From: Flavobacterium lindanitolerans
Lineage (GTDB): Bacteria > Bacteroidota > Bacteroidia > Flavobacteriales > Flavobacteriaceae
Assembly: GCF_002846575.1 (NCBI RefSeq)
Contig: NZ_PJND01000010.1
Coordinates: 1 to 64,000, forward strand
Length of the DNA: 64,000 bases
Direction of reading: 5' to 3'
The stretch's first letter is position 1. Every line of letters begins with the position of its first letter. The position numbers and the translations under genes were made by a program. Of this stretch, positions 9,355-18,203 are shown piece by piece. The notes under the pieces were generated by a model. That model did not search any database. It worked only from the letters and a program-made list of their open reading frames with translations, and was not told the DNA's origin.

Positions 9355-10939
9355 GGCTGTTCACTTTTTCTTGTTTAAGGGCTTCCGTTTCTTCTTTCAG
9401 CAGGTCAATAAATGTACCCGGCGCAATTCCTGTTATCGATTTGAAAACCGTAGCAAAGCTGCTATGGGATGAAAAACCGCTCTTTTCAGCCAGATAGCTG
9501 ATTTTATAGTGCATATAATTCGGGTCTTCTTTCAATTTCCCTATAATAAAGGTAATACGCAGTTTGTTGATATAGGTATTAAAATTATCCTGATAATGCT
9601 TGTTTATTATTTCAGACAGGTATTTTGTATTGGTATCAAATTGCCCTGCCAAGACTGCCAGCGACATTTCTTTATTGGTAAATCGGGTCGAGTTTTCAAA
9701 ACGTTTCAATTTGGCAAGTATCACCTGTTCTGTTTCTGCCGGAATTGCTATTTTTTTATGGGTTTCCCGTTTTTCAGGTTGTAACCTTACAGGATTATTG
9801 GTTCTTATTTCCAGATAGCTGATAATTTCTTTCAAACGTTTTTTCTTCAGGTAATTTTTCAGCCAAAGCAAAAAACCCGCAACCAACACAAAAAACAATA
9901 CCCCAACAGCCACATAAAAATAATCGGCATAACGCGTTTTTGCTTTCTGGAAATCGGCCTCCTGTTCCTGGCTGATTAAATTATACGCTGAATTAACCGC
10001 ATCCTGCTCTGATTCTTCAACCGTATCATAGGCTTTAAGAAACTTATTATCAAACAATTGGTAGTTTTTCTTGTCGTTCAAGGCAAGATAATTGATTCCC
10101 AACTGCTTGTTGATTACTTTTAAAAGCGCTTCATTTTTAAGTTGGGTTGCCATTTTCATAGATACCAGTAAAGTATCAATAGCTCTGGTATGTTGCTTTT
10201 CATGAAAATAGACGGCACTTAACTCATTTAAAAGTGCTATTTCATTGAGGAAATCAAAATTTTTCTGGTTTTTGGTGAGTTTTTGCGCCTTTGCCAAATA
10301 ATAATTTGCAGAGTCAATTTTTGCAAGACCAACTAATGCTCTGGCTTTGGTAATATAAAATTCTTGACGGAGCAAGGCATTTTTGCTAAAAGCAGGTTCA
10401 TATTTTTTATCCGCTTTTTGTAATAGCTCAAAAGCCTTTTGGTAATTCTGCCTGTCCAGATACATGCCCGAATTACCGATTAAGATTTTGGCTTCAAAGA
10501 AGTTCTGGTCTTCTTTCGATTTGAGTTCCGAAATTTTAGCGGCCGCATCTTCAAGGCATCTTTTTGACTGATTGTCCAAATATATAGCCCTGAAAAGCTG
10601 TGATTTGAGAAGCAGAATTTTTATTTTTTCTTCCTCTTTAGCACCATCGGCAAACTTTCCTGCCTCAAAAACATTAATAACAGAATTATTGTAATCGCCT
10701 TTTGCCCAATAACTTTCTGCCAGCAACAGGTAAAATTTTGTTTTCTGAGTATCTGACGGATTATTCTTTAGCAAATATTGGCCGATTTTTACTGCTTCAT
10801 CAGGATTTGAGCGTACAAGCTCATAGGCCTTGACCAGCAGTGACTCGTTGGGAGTTGCAGATTGCCCATAAGCAGGGCTTTTCAATAAGCAAACTGCCAT
10901 GAGAATTAACCAACATATATAATGGCGACAGGGTTTCAT
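9344..10939 (-). CDS. Membrane-anchored TPR sensor with C-terminal AraC-type HTH domain
   Basis: The 531-residue protein has an N-terminal signal (ends AYGQ), TPR-like helical repeats (about 40-320) that would lie in the periplasm, one transmembrane helix (about 338-363), and a cytoplasmic AraC-type domain in the last 110 residues. The second helix-turn-helix shows ISYLAEKSGFSSHSSFATVF followed by GxxPG. This one-component type is common in Bacteroidota: the TPR region senses a signal or partner and the HTH acts on DNA across the membrane. The downstream overlapping gene is its HTH-less paralogue. The next gene on the same strand is the giant adhesin, a possible target, although nothing in the sequence proves that. 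Confidence 0.9.
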   Translation of the reverse strand: MKPCRHYICWLILMAVCLLKSPAYGQSATPNESLLVKAYELVRSNPDEAVKIGQYLLKNNPSDTQKTKFYLLLAESYWAKGDYNNSVINVFEAGKFADGAKEEEKIKILLLKSQLFRAIYLDNQSKRCLEDAAAKISELKSKEDQNFFEAKILIGNSGMYLDRQNYQKAFELLQKADKKYEPAFSKNALLRQEFYITKARALVGLAKIDSANYYLAKAQKLTKNQKNFDFLNEIALLNELSAVYFHEKQHTRAIDTLLVSMKMATQLKNEALLKVINKQLGINYLALNDKKNYQLFDNKFLKAYDTVEESEQDAVNSAYNLISQEQEADFQKAKTRYADYFYVAVGVLFFVLVAGFLLWLKNYLKKKRLKEIISYLEIRTNNPVRLQPEKRETHKKIAIPAETEQVILAKLKRFENSTRFTNKEMSLAVLAGQFDTNTKYLSEIINKHYQDNFNTYINKLRITFIIGKLKEDPNYMHYKISYLAEKSGFSSHSSFATVFKSITGIAPGTFIDLLKEETEALKQEKVNSHAV

Positions 10940-10986
10940 TTTTTTGGTAATTCTAAATTATGGTTTTCCGTAAAAAACTGTTTTTA

Positions 10987-10994
10987 CAAATATA
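10987..10994 (-). promoter_or_regulatory. -7 promoter element of the TPR/AraC operon
   Basis: Read on the minus strand this is TATATTTG, a match to the Bacteroidota -7 consensus TAnnTTTG, 48 bases before the ATG at 10939. The -33 TTTG is not well conserved. Confidence 0.45.
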
Positions 10995-11060
10995 TCCCCT
11001 TTTCTTGTATTTTAAGAAATATACCTACAGAATAATACATTTCCCGTGAAATTAATATAA

Positions 11061-11088
11061 AAAAACCGCCAGAGTGTCTGGCGGTTTT
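11061..11088 (-). terminator. Rho-independent terminator after the GlmU-like gene
   Basis: A perfect GC-rich stem AAAACCGCCAG / CTGGCGGTTTT with a short loop lies just after the stop codon at 11091. Its flanking A/T runs allow action on either strand. Confidence 0.85.
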
Positions 11089-11090
11089 CC

Positions 11091-12266
11091 TTAATCTTTT
11101 CTCCATTTTTTAGTTTCCTCAAAAACATGTTCCAATATGCGGGCCTCCTTTTCGTCAAATTCGACATTTCTTCTGGACATGACTATTCTGGCAGTTTCAA
11201 AAGCCTTTTTGGTGACATAGGTTGTAAATCCTGCGGCACCGCCCCATGAAAAACTTGGCACAAAATTACGAGGGAATCCGCTTCCGAAAATATTCGTACT
11301 AACTCCTACTACTGTTCCGGTATTAAACATAGTGTTGATACCACATTTGCTATGGTCTCCCATCATCAAACCGCAAAATTGCAGGCCGGTTTTAGCAAAA
11401 CTTTCGGTTTCATAGCTCCACAATTTCACTTCTTCATAATTATTTTTCAGGTTTGAATTATTACTGTCAGCTCCAATATTACACCATTCACCCAAAACGG
11501 AATTTCCTAAAAACCCGTCGTGCCCTTTATTGGAATAGGCAAAAAGTACAGAATTACTAACCTCTCCTCCTACTCTTGAAAAAGGACCAACTGTTGTAGC
11601 ACCATATATTTTAGCCGCCAGTTTTACCTGTGCTCCTTCACAAAGTGCAAAAGGTCCCCTGATTACGGAACCTTCCATAATTTCAGAATTTTTCCCAATA
11701 TAAATAGGACCTGTTGAAGCATTCAGGGTTACGAATTCCAGCTTAGCGCCTTCTTCAATAAAAATATTTTCGGGAGCAATGACATTGACACTTTTAGGAA
11801 TTGGTTGTGAAACCCTGTCTTCTGTCAAAAGCTCAAAATCTTCACGGAGGGCTGCATCATTTTTTTGAAAAATATCCCATGTATGTTCAATTGTAATACA
11901 ATCGTCGTTGTATTCCAGAATTTCATAGTTTTCGAAATCGACTTCTTCCTGGCTTTCTTCAGAGAAAAAAGCAATTACTTCTTCTCCTTTGAAAATAGCC
12001 TGATTTTTCTCCAGTGACTTCACCATTTCAGCCAATACTTCATTAGGTAAAAAAGAAGCATTAATCATAATATTTTCAGGCATTTCTACCATGGGAAATT
12101 TTTCCATAAGGTATTCTTCCGTCAGGCTCGTGGTTGTATAACCAAGATATTTTTCCCACTTTTCGCGGATAGTAAGAATCCCCACACGAATATCTGCCAC
12201 TGGTCTGGTAAATGTAAAAGGTAATAAGGCATTCCGGACGGTTCCGTCAAAAAGTATATAGTTCAT
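11091..12266 (-). CDS. GlmU-like sugar nucleotidyltransferase family protein with left-handed beta-helix
   Basis: The 391-residue protein begins MNYILFDGTVRNALLPFTF, characteristic of a Bacteroidota GlmU-like family. Its N-terminal nucleotidyltransferase fold lacks the usual LAAGxGTRM signature. The second half (about residue 170 on) carries hexapeptide repeats (IYIGKNSEIMEGSVIRGPF and onward) expected to form a left-handed beta-helix. In the family it is predicted to act in UDP-GlcNAc or related sugar-nucleotide synthesis in the cytoplasm. Its substrate is not fixed by sequence alone. It is transcribed alone, ending in the hairpin at 11061, and preceded by a repeat-filled spacer. Confidence 0.85.
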   Translation of the reverse strand: MNYILFDGTVRNALLPFTFTRPVADIRVGILTIREKWEKYLGYTTTSLTEEYLMEKFPMVEMPENIMINASFLPNEVLAEMVKSLEKNQAIFKGEEVIAFFSEESQEEVDFENYEILEYNDDCITIEHTWDIFQKNDAALREDFELLTEDRVSQPIPKSVNVIAPENIFIEEGAKLEFVTLNASTGPIYIGKNSEIMEGSVIRGPFALCEGAQVKLAAKIYGATTVGPFSRVGGEVSNSVLFAYSNKGHDGFLGNSVLGEWCNIGADSNNSNLKNNYEEVKLWSYETESFAKTGLQFCGLMMGDHSKCGINTMFNTGTVVGVSTNIFGSGFPRNFVPSFSWGGAAGFTTYVTKKAFETARIVMSRRNVEFDEKEARILEHVFEETKKWRKD

Positions 12267-12534
12267 CTTGTTTAGTTTATAATTGATAGTTGATAGTTTT
12301 GGATTGTGGATTTATGATTTTAGATTTTAGATTTAGGCTTTGGACTTTAGACTTTGGACTTTAGACTTTAGATTTATGATTTTGACCTAGAAATTCAAAA
12401 CCTCAAAACCTCAGAACCTCAGAACCTCAGAACCTCAGAACCTCAGAACCTCAGAACCTTAGAACCTTAGAACCTTAGAACCTTAATCATCCCAAAGTTA
12501 CAAAGTAAAAGTATAAAAAGAATACCTTCCAAAT
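12267..12534. repeat. Intergenic short tandem repeat arrays
   Basis: This spacer upstream of the GlmU-like gene holds no gene. From about 12313 to 12376 it has degenerate 7-8 bp units of the type GACTTTA/GATTTTA. From about 12397 to 12485 it has about eleven copies of an 8-bp unit AACCTCAG, drifting to AACCTTAG in the last copies. There are no unique spacers, so this is a simple-sequence array. Confidence 0.85.
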
Positions 12535-12566
12535 AAAAAAGCCCTCCAAAATCTGGAAGGCTTTTC
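12535..12566 (-). terminator. Terminator of rpmE2
   Basis: On the minus strand a 12-bp stem AAAAGCCTTCCA / TGGAGGGCTTTT is followed by a T-rich run, about 25 bases after the L31 stop codon. Confidence 0.8.
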
Positions 12567-12588
12567 TGTTATCTTGAACCTGCAAAAA

Positions 12589-12840
12589 TTATTTTGCGTG
12601 TTTAGCGTATTTCGTTTTGAATTTGTCGATACGTCCTGCAGTATCAATCAATTTAGACTTACCTGTGTAGAAAGGGTGAGATGTTCTTGAAATCTCCATT
12701 TTTACAACCGGATATTCAACTCCTTCGTGAATGATTGTTTCTTTTGTTTCTGCTGTAGATTTAGTAATGAAAACATCGTCGTTTGACATGTCTTTGAAAG
12801 CAACTAATCTGTAATTCTCTGGGTGAATTCCTTTTTTCAT
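12589..12840 (-). CDS. rpmE2: 50S ribosomal protein L31 type B
   Basis: The protein of 83 residues starts [13 protein letters not shown], the standard start of type B L31, and contains [11 protein letters not shown], also typical. It lacks the zinc-binding cysteines of type A L31, as expected for type B. An upstream in-frame ATG at 12861 would add seven residues, but the family start at 12840 is preferred. It is part of the large ribosomal subunit. Type B L31 often replaces the zinc form when zinc is scarce. It is transcribed alone from a promoter about 110 bases upstream and has its own terminator. Confidence 0.97.
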   Translation of the reverse strand: MKKGIHPENYRLVAFKDMSNDDVFITKSTAETKETIIHEGVEYPVVKMEISRTSHPFYTGKSKLIDTAGRIDKFKTKYAKHAK

Positions 12841-12953
12841 CTTATTTGATTTTTTATTCAATTGGCTATAAGCTGTTCTGAAGCTTTTCGTATTGAAAAG
12901 GTATAAACCTCCTATAACTTTTTAATTTTTAAACTTTTATTGTTTTGAGTCTG

Positions 12954-12983
12954 CAAATTTACAATTATTTTTTAATTTGCAAA
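12954..12983 (-). promoter_or_regulatory. Promoter of rpmE2
   Basis: On the minus strand TTTG (12980-12983), 18 bases, then TAAATTTG (12954-12961) match the Bacteroidota -33/-7 consensus. The predicted start of transcription leaves a leader of about 105 bases before the ATG, long for this organism. Confidence 0.65.
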
Positions 12984-13049
12984 TCTTTATTGCTCTTTTT
13001 TTTCCGGCATTCCACATTGATTTTTATCCCACTGTAATTACGGATTTCT

Positions 13050-13057
13050 TATATTTG
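13050..13057 (+). promoter_or_regulatory. -7 promoter element of the envelope-glycan operon
   Basis: TATATTTG lies 26 bases before the ATG at 13084 and matches TAnnTTTG. No convincing -33 box is seen. Confidence 0.5.
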
Positions 13058-13083
13058 TAGATTAATTCTTAAAAACAGATAAA

Positions 13084-13626
13084 ATGAGCGAAATTACATC
13101 TCCTGCCAAGTCAGCAGTTCAATACGGAGTATTTTTTGGAGTAATTATGGTTTTAGAATTTGTCATCCTGTACATAATCGGGATAGATACTATAACAAAT
13201 CCAGCGGTCGGGATTGTAATCAACCTGCTTAATTTTTTCGTATTGCCTATTCTGTTCATTACTCTTGCCTGCAATAATTTCAAGAAAAACATAAACAACG
13301 GAGTTATTTCTTTTAGCCAATGTCTAAAAGCCGGAGTAACAACTGCTTTCATTGCAGCATTAATTTATGCCATTTTTACGGTTATCTTTAATCTTATTTT
13401 TCCGGAATTCACACAGGAAATGCTGGAAAAGACAAGAACAATGATGACAGAAACAAATCCAAACATGTCACAAGAACAGCTGGATATGGCTTTATCATGG
13501 TCAGAAAAATTCTCAAGCCCATTTATAGTGGTTCCTTTTACATTGGCCTTTTATTCTTTTGTAGGGTTTATATATTCACTAATTATTGGTGCCATTTTAA
13601 AAAACGATAGACCACAAGGTTATTAA
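13084..13626 (+). CDS. DUF4199 family membrane protein
   Basis: The 180-residue protein has four hydrophobic helices (about 12-35, 42-62, 82-108 and 150-172). A polar loop rich in Met, Glu and Thr sits between the third and fourth. The pattern matches the DUF4199 family of Bacteroidota inner-membrane proteins, whose function is unknown. In many relatives it sits directly before a family 2 glycosyltransferase, as here (3-base gap), which suggests a shared role with that enzyme at the membrane. It opens a five-gene plus-strand operon. Confidence 0.85.
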   Translation: MSEITSPAKSAVQYGVFFGVIMVLEFVILYIIGIDTITNPAVGIVINLLNFFVLPILFITLACNNFKKNINNGVISFSQCLKAGVTTAFIAALIYAIFTVIFNLIFPEFTQEMLEKTRTMMTETNPNMSQEQLDMALSWSEKFSSPFIVVPFTLAFYSFVGFIYSLIIGAILKNDRPQGY

Positions 13627-13629
13627 TAA

Positions 13630-14586
13630 ATGAATCTATCCATTATTATACCTCTTCTCAACGAAGAAGAGTCCTTAAAAGAATTACAGCAGTGGATTGA
13701 AAAAGTCATGACTGCCAATAATTTTTCCTATGAAGTCATATTCATAGATGATGGCAGTACCGATAATTCCTGGTCAATTATTGAAGGACTGTCACAACAA
13801 AATCCAAACATAAAGGGAATCCGTTTTTTGAGAAACTACGGAAAATCTCAGGCATTGCATGCCGGCTTTGCCAAAGCTCAGGGCGATGTTATCATAACTA
13901 TGGATGCCGATTTGCAAGACAGTCCGGATGAAATTCCGGAATTGTACTCCATGATTGTTAATCAGAAATACGACCTGGTTTCAGGCTGGAAGAAAAAACG
14001 CTTTGACTCAGTCGTATCTAAAAACCTACCGTCAAAATTATTCAATTGGGCCGCACGGAAAACTTCCGGAGTTCAGCTAAACGATTTTAATTGCGGGTTA
14101 AAGGCCTACAAAAATATAGTTGTCAAAAACATAGAGGTCTCCGGCGAAATGCACCGCTATATCCCGGTATTGGCGAAAAACGCCGGGTTTGCGAAAATTG
14201 GAGAGAAAATCGTAGTACACCAGGCCCGAAAATATGGCTCTACAAAATTTGGAATGGAGCGGTTCATTAACGGTTTCCTGGATTTGATTACCATCTGGTT
14301 TCTTTCCCGATTTGGAAAAAGACCAATGCACCTGTTTGGCGCCTGGGGCGTCCTGATGTTTATCATCGGGTTCTTATCTGCCGGCTACATCGGATTCATG
14401 AAGCTTTACAGATTATATGACAAACAGACCACCATATTAGTCACAGACAATCCGTGGTTTTATATCGCCCTGACGACCATGATTATAGGAACCCAGTTGT
14501 TCCTTGCCGGTTTTTTGGGAGAAATCATCCTCAGAACTAAAAATAACGAAGAACGATATAAAGTTTCTAAAGAAATAAATCTTTAA
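13630..14586 (+). CDS. Family 2 glycosyltransferase, polyprenyl-phosphate sugar synthase type
   Basis: The 318-residue enzyme has a GT-A domain with the nucleotide-sugar motifs DDGSTDNSW (about 40) and DADLQDSPDEIPE (about 95), then a conserved region YGSTKFGMERFINGFLDL, and two C-terminal membrane helices (about 235-260 and 275-300). This is the layout of dolichyl/undecaprenyl-phosphate mannose or glucose synthases (DPMS, GtrB, ArnC group). These transfer a sugar from a nucleotide donor to a polyprenyl phosphate at the inner leaflet. The sugar cannot be told from sequence. It follows the DUF4199 gene by 3 bases and is followed by a phosphohexomutase that could help supply the donor. Confidence 0.92.
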   Translation: MNLSIIIPLLNEEESLKELQQWIEKVMTANNFSYEVIFIDDGSTDNSWSIIEGLSQQNPNIKGIRFLRNYGKSQALHAGFAKAQGDVIITMDADLQDSPDEIPELYSMIVNQKYDLVSGWKKKRFDSVVSKNLPSKLFNWAARKTSGVQLNDFNCGLKAYKNIVVKNIEVSGEMHRYIPVLAKNAGFAKIGEKIVVHQARKYGSTKFGMERFINGFLDLITIWFLSRFGKRPMHLFGAWGVLMFIIGFLSAGYIGFMKLYRLYDKQTTILVTDNPWFYIALTTMIIGTQLFLAGFLGEIILRTKNNEERYKVSKEINL

Positions 14587-14618
14587 ATTTAAAGTTCAAT
14601 TTAAATTTTAAATCCGAA

Positions 14619-16346
14619 ATGCACATCGAACAAAATATATTAGACAAAGTAAATGTTTGGCTATCGCCAATTTTTGACGAAAAGACACATAAGGAAATTA
14701 CCGAAATGATGACTTCTTCCCCAAAAGAACTGGAAGAAAGTTTCTATAAGAATCTCGAATTCGGAACCGGAGGCATGAGAGGAATTATGGGCGTGGGAAC
14801 CAATCGTATCAACAAATACACACTTGGAAAAAACACTCAGGGAATTTCGGATTACATGAAAAAAGTATTCCCTAATGAACAACTGAAAGTAGCCATTGCT
14901 TACGATTGCCGCCACAACAGCGACACGCTTGCAAAAGTTGTAGCCGATGTTTTTTCTGCTAACGGAATCAAAGTATACCTGTTTTCAGAATTACGCCCTA
15001 CGCCTGAATTGTCTTTCGCTGTAAAACACCTGAAATGTCATGCCGGTATTGTCCTTACGGCTTCTCATAACCCGCCTGAATACAACGGCTACAAAGTATA
15101 CTGGCAGGACGGCGGCCAATTGGTTCCGCCTCAGGATGTTGAAATCATACAGGTTATTGAAGATCTGGGTTATGACCAGATTAATTTCCAGGCTAACGAA
15201 AAGCTGATTGAATATGTCGATAAAAAAATTGACGAGGCTTTTATCAATTCAACCATTGAAAATGCCAGTTTCAATACGCCTGCCGAAGCTAAAAAGAACC
15301 TGAATGTTGTCTATACTTCATTACACGGAACTTCCATAAAATTGATTCCTGAAGTTTTATCAAAAGCAGGCTATACCAATGTCAATATTGTTCCGGAACA
15401 GGCCGTTCCAGACGGAAACTTCCCTACCGTAAAGTCTCCAAACCCGGAAGAACCGGAGGCGTTGACCATGGCTTTGGCTTTGGCTGACAAGCTGAATGCT
15501 GATATTGTTGTGGGAACCGACCCTGATTCTGATCGCCTTGGCGTTGCTGTTCGTGACAATGATGGCAAAATGGTTCTTTTGAACGGAAACCAGACTATGG
15601 TACTGATGACTGCCTATCTGTTACAACAATGGGAAAAGGCAGGTAAGATTACCGGAAAAGAATTTATTGGCTCTACTATTGTTTCTACTCCAATGATGCT
15701 GGAACTGGCTTCTGCCTATAATGTAGAATGCAAAGTAGGATTAACCGGATTCAAATGGATCGCCAAAATGATTAAGGACTTCCCGAACCAGAAATTTATT
15801 GGTGGCGGTGAAGAAAGCTTCGGATTTATGGTGGGCGATGCAGTTCGTGATAAAGATGCTGTTGCAGCCACATTATTGGTTTGCGAAATTGCAGCACAGG
15901 CAAAAGCCAATGGAAGTTCACTTTATAAAGAATTACTAAACCTGTATGTAGACTTCGGGTTTTATAAAGAATACCTGATTTCCATCACCAAAAAAGGAAT
16001 TGAAGGTGCGGCAGAAATCCAGACCATGATGTTTGAATTACGACAAAATCCTTTAAAAGAAATCAACGGCCAAAGAGTGCTGATGGTTGAAGATTACCAG
16101 AATTCGACCGCATTAAATTTATTTACGGGCGAAACCGAAGAATTAAAAGTCCCGAAATCAAACGTTTTGATTTACTATCTGGAAGACGGAACAAAAATAT
16201 GTGCCAGACCAAGCGGTACGGAGCCTAAAATAAAATTCTATTTCAGCGTAAACGAGCCTTTGGATGCTGTTGAACACGCCAAAGAAGTCGAAAAAAATCT
16301 TGACCAAAAAATAAAAAATATTGTTGCTGAAATGCAATTGCAATAA
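14619..16346 (+). CDS. Phosphoglucomutase/phosphomannomutase family enzyme
   Basis: The 575-residue enzyme belongs to the alpha-D-phosphohexomutase superfamily and interconverts sugar 1- and 6-phosphates. All four signature loops are present: the phosphoserine loop TASHNPPEYNGYK (serine about 147), the magnesium loop GTDPDSDRLG (about 300), the sugar-binding loop GGGEESFGF (about 395), and the phosphate loop RPSGTEPKIKF (about 529). Length and the N-terminal KNLEFGTGGMRG motif fit the phosphoglucomutase (PgcA-like) branch. It would feed hexose phosphates into nucleotide-sugar synthesis for the upstream glycosyltransferase. Substrate preference (glucose or mannose) is not settled. Confidence 0.93.
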   Translation: MHIEQNILDKVNVWLSPIFDEKTHKEITEMMTSSPKELEESFYKNLEFGTGGMRGIMGVGTNRINKYTLGKNTQGISDYMKKVFPNEQLKVAIAYDCRHNSDTLAKVVADVFSANGIKVYLFSELRPTPELSFAVKHLKCHAGIVLTASHNPPEYNGYKVYWQDGGQLVPPQDVEIIQVIEDLGYDQINFQANEKLIEYVDKKIDEAFINSTIENASFNTPAEAKKNLNVVYTSLHGTSIKLIPEVLSKAGYTNVNIVPEQAVPDGNFPTVKSPNPEEPEALTMALALADKLNADIVVGTDPDSDRLGVAVRDNDGKMVLLNGNQTMVLMTAYLLQQWEKAGKITGKEFIGSTIVSTPMMLELASAYNVECKVGLTGFKWIAKMIKDFPNQKFIGGGEESFGFMVGDAVRDKDAVAATLLVCEIAAQAKANGSSLYKELLNLYVDFGFYKEYLISITKKGIEGAAEIQTMMFELRQNPLKEINGQRVLMVEDYQNSTALNLFTGETEELKVPKSNVLIYYLEDGTKICARPSGTEPKIKFYFSVNEPLDAVEHAKEVEKNLDQKIKNIVAEMQLQ

Positions 16347-16366
16347 TTTCAAGCAAATCCAATTCG

Positions 16367-18193
16367 ATGAGCAATTTTAAAAAAATAATTCCCTTTGTCC
16401 TGCCCTATAAAAAATATGCCTATCTGAACATATTTTTTAATATTCTATACGCCCTTTTCAGCACACTGTCATTTATCTCACTGATTCCGATGATGCAGGT
16501 GCTTTTTGACCAGACAAAGAGAAATACAACCAAGCCGGAATTTGAAAGCATTTTCAAAATAACCGATTACCTTGAAAGCTACATGAGCTATAAAATCACG
16601 ACATTGACAGACAATCATGGCGTGCAGACTACGCTTGCTTTTATGGTAGCAATTATCATCTCCATATTTCTGCTGAAAAACCTGTTTGATTATCTGGCCA
16701 TGTTTTTCATCACTTTCCTAAGAAACGGGATTTTAAAGGACATCAGGAATGCCATGTATAAAAAAACACTTGAACTGCCACTTTCTTTTTTCTCCGAAAA
16801 ACGTAAAGGAGACGTAATTTCAAGAATTTCGGGCGATGTTTATGAAGTACAGACTTCTTTCCTATCCATATTGGAACTCATCGTTAAAGAACCTCTTACG
16901 ATAGTTTTTACGATTGTGGCCATGTTCACAATAAGCACCAAGCTTACAATATTCGTATTTGTTTTCATCCCTATTTCAGGCTATATCATTTCAATTATTG
17001 GTAAACAGCTCAAGAAAAAATCTACCCGTGCACAGGAAGAACAAGGCGTGTTTCTTTCTACGGTAGAAGAAACATTAGGAGGATTAAAAGTCGTGAAAGG
17101 CTATAATGCAGAGAAATACTTTAATAATGTTTTTCAGAAATCAACTTCCCGGTTTTTTAATCTGTCCAACAATATTGGTAACAGGCAAAATCTGGCATCT
17201 CCTGTAAGTGAATTTATGGGGATTACAGTAATTGCCGTTTTGTTATGGTATGGCGGAAACATGGTGCTTATTGACAAAACATTAGAAGGCGCAGCTTTTA
17301 TTGCTTATATGGGATTGGCATACAACATCCTTACACCTGCAAAAGCCATTTCTAAAGCTTCCTACAGCATCAAACGAGGAAACGCGGCAGCAGAACGTGT
17401 TATGGAAATCCTGGAACAGGAAAATACAATTACGGACATTCCGAATGCTGTAGAAAAAGAATCCTTTGAAGAACATATCGATATAAAAAATATCAACTTC
17501 AGGTATGAAGAAGAAAACGTTCTGAAAAACTTTTCTTTAGAGGTACAAAAAGGGCAAACCGTAGCTTTGGTCGGGCAATCCGGCAGCGGAAAAAGTACGA
17601 TTGCCAATCTTCTGACACGTTTCTATGATGTTCAGGAAGGTGAAATAAAAATTGATGACACCAACATCAAAGATTTAAAATTAAATTCTTTAAGAGGCCT
17701 GATGGGCCTGGTGACTCAGGACAGCATCTTATTTAACGATACTATAAAAAACAACATCCTGTTAGGCAAACAGGACGCTACTGATGAGGAAATCATCACC
17801 GCCCTGAAAATTGCCAACGCCTACGAATTCGTAAAAGACCTGCCAAACGGCATCAATACAAACGTGGGAGACAGCGGTAACAAATTGTCTGGCGGACAAA
17901 AACAACGATTGAGCATAGCACGTGCTGTCCTGAAAAATCCGCCAATCATGATTCTGGACGAAGCAACTTCTGCTTTGGATACGGAAAGCGAAAGACTGGT
18001 TCAGGTAGCCCTGGAAAATATGATGCAGAACAGGACATCGATTGTTATTGCCCATAGATTGTCAACCATCCAAAAAGCAGACAAAATTGTGGTAATGCAA
18101 AAAGGTGAAATCGTAGAACAGGGAAACCATGACGAACTGCTTGCCAGAAACGGAGTGTATAAAAAACTCGTAATGATGCAATCATTCGAATAA
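16367..18193 (+). CDS. MsbA-like ABC exporter, fused permease and ATPase
   Basis: The 608-residue protein has an N-terminal type I exporter membrane domain with six helices (about 20-320) and a C-terminal ATPase. The ATPase shows Walker A GQSGSGKST (about 403), signature LSGGQKQR (about 508), Walker B IMILDEATSALD (about 525) and the H-loop IAHRLST. It matches lipid or lipid-linked glycan flippases of the MsbA group working as homodimers in the inner membrane. Following a glycosyltransferase and phosphohexomutase in one operon (20-base gap), it plausibly exports a glycolipid or lipid A precursor. The exact cargo is inference. Confidence 0.93.
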   Translation: MSNFKKIIPFVLPYKKYAYLNIFFNILYALFSTLSFISLIPMMQVLFDQTKRNTTKPEFESIFKITDYLESYMSYKITTLTDNHGVQTTLAFMVAIIISIFLLKNLFDYLAMFFITFLRNGILKDIRNAMYKKTLELPLSFFSEKRKGDVISRISGDVYEVQTSFLSILELIVKEPLTIVFTIVAMFTISTKLTIFVFVFIPISGYIISIIGKQLKKKSTRAQEEQGVFLSTVEETLGGLKVVKGYNAEKYFNNVFQKSTSRFFNLSNNIGNRQNLASPVSEFMGITVIAVLLWYGGNMVLIDKTLEGAAFIAYMGLAYNILTPAKAISKASYSIKRGNAAAERVMEILEQENTITDIPNAVEKESFEEHIDIKNINFRYEEENVLKNFSLEVQKGQTVALVGQSGSGKSTIANLLTRFYDVQEGEIKIDDTNIKDLKLNSLRGLMGLVTQDSILFNDTIKNNILLGKQDATDEEIITALKIANAYEFVKDLPNGINTNVGDSGNKLSGGQKQRLSIARAVLKNPPIMILDEATSALDTESERLVQVALENMMQNRTSIVIAHRLSTIQKADKIVVMQKGEIVEQGNHDELLARNGVYKKLVMMQSFE

Positions 18194-18203
18194 AAAGCCA
18201 AAC

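Noticed and set aside
12397..12485. Repeat array possibly a CRISPR
   Set aside because: Units are 8 bp and contiguous, with no unique spacers or cas genes.
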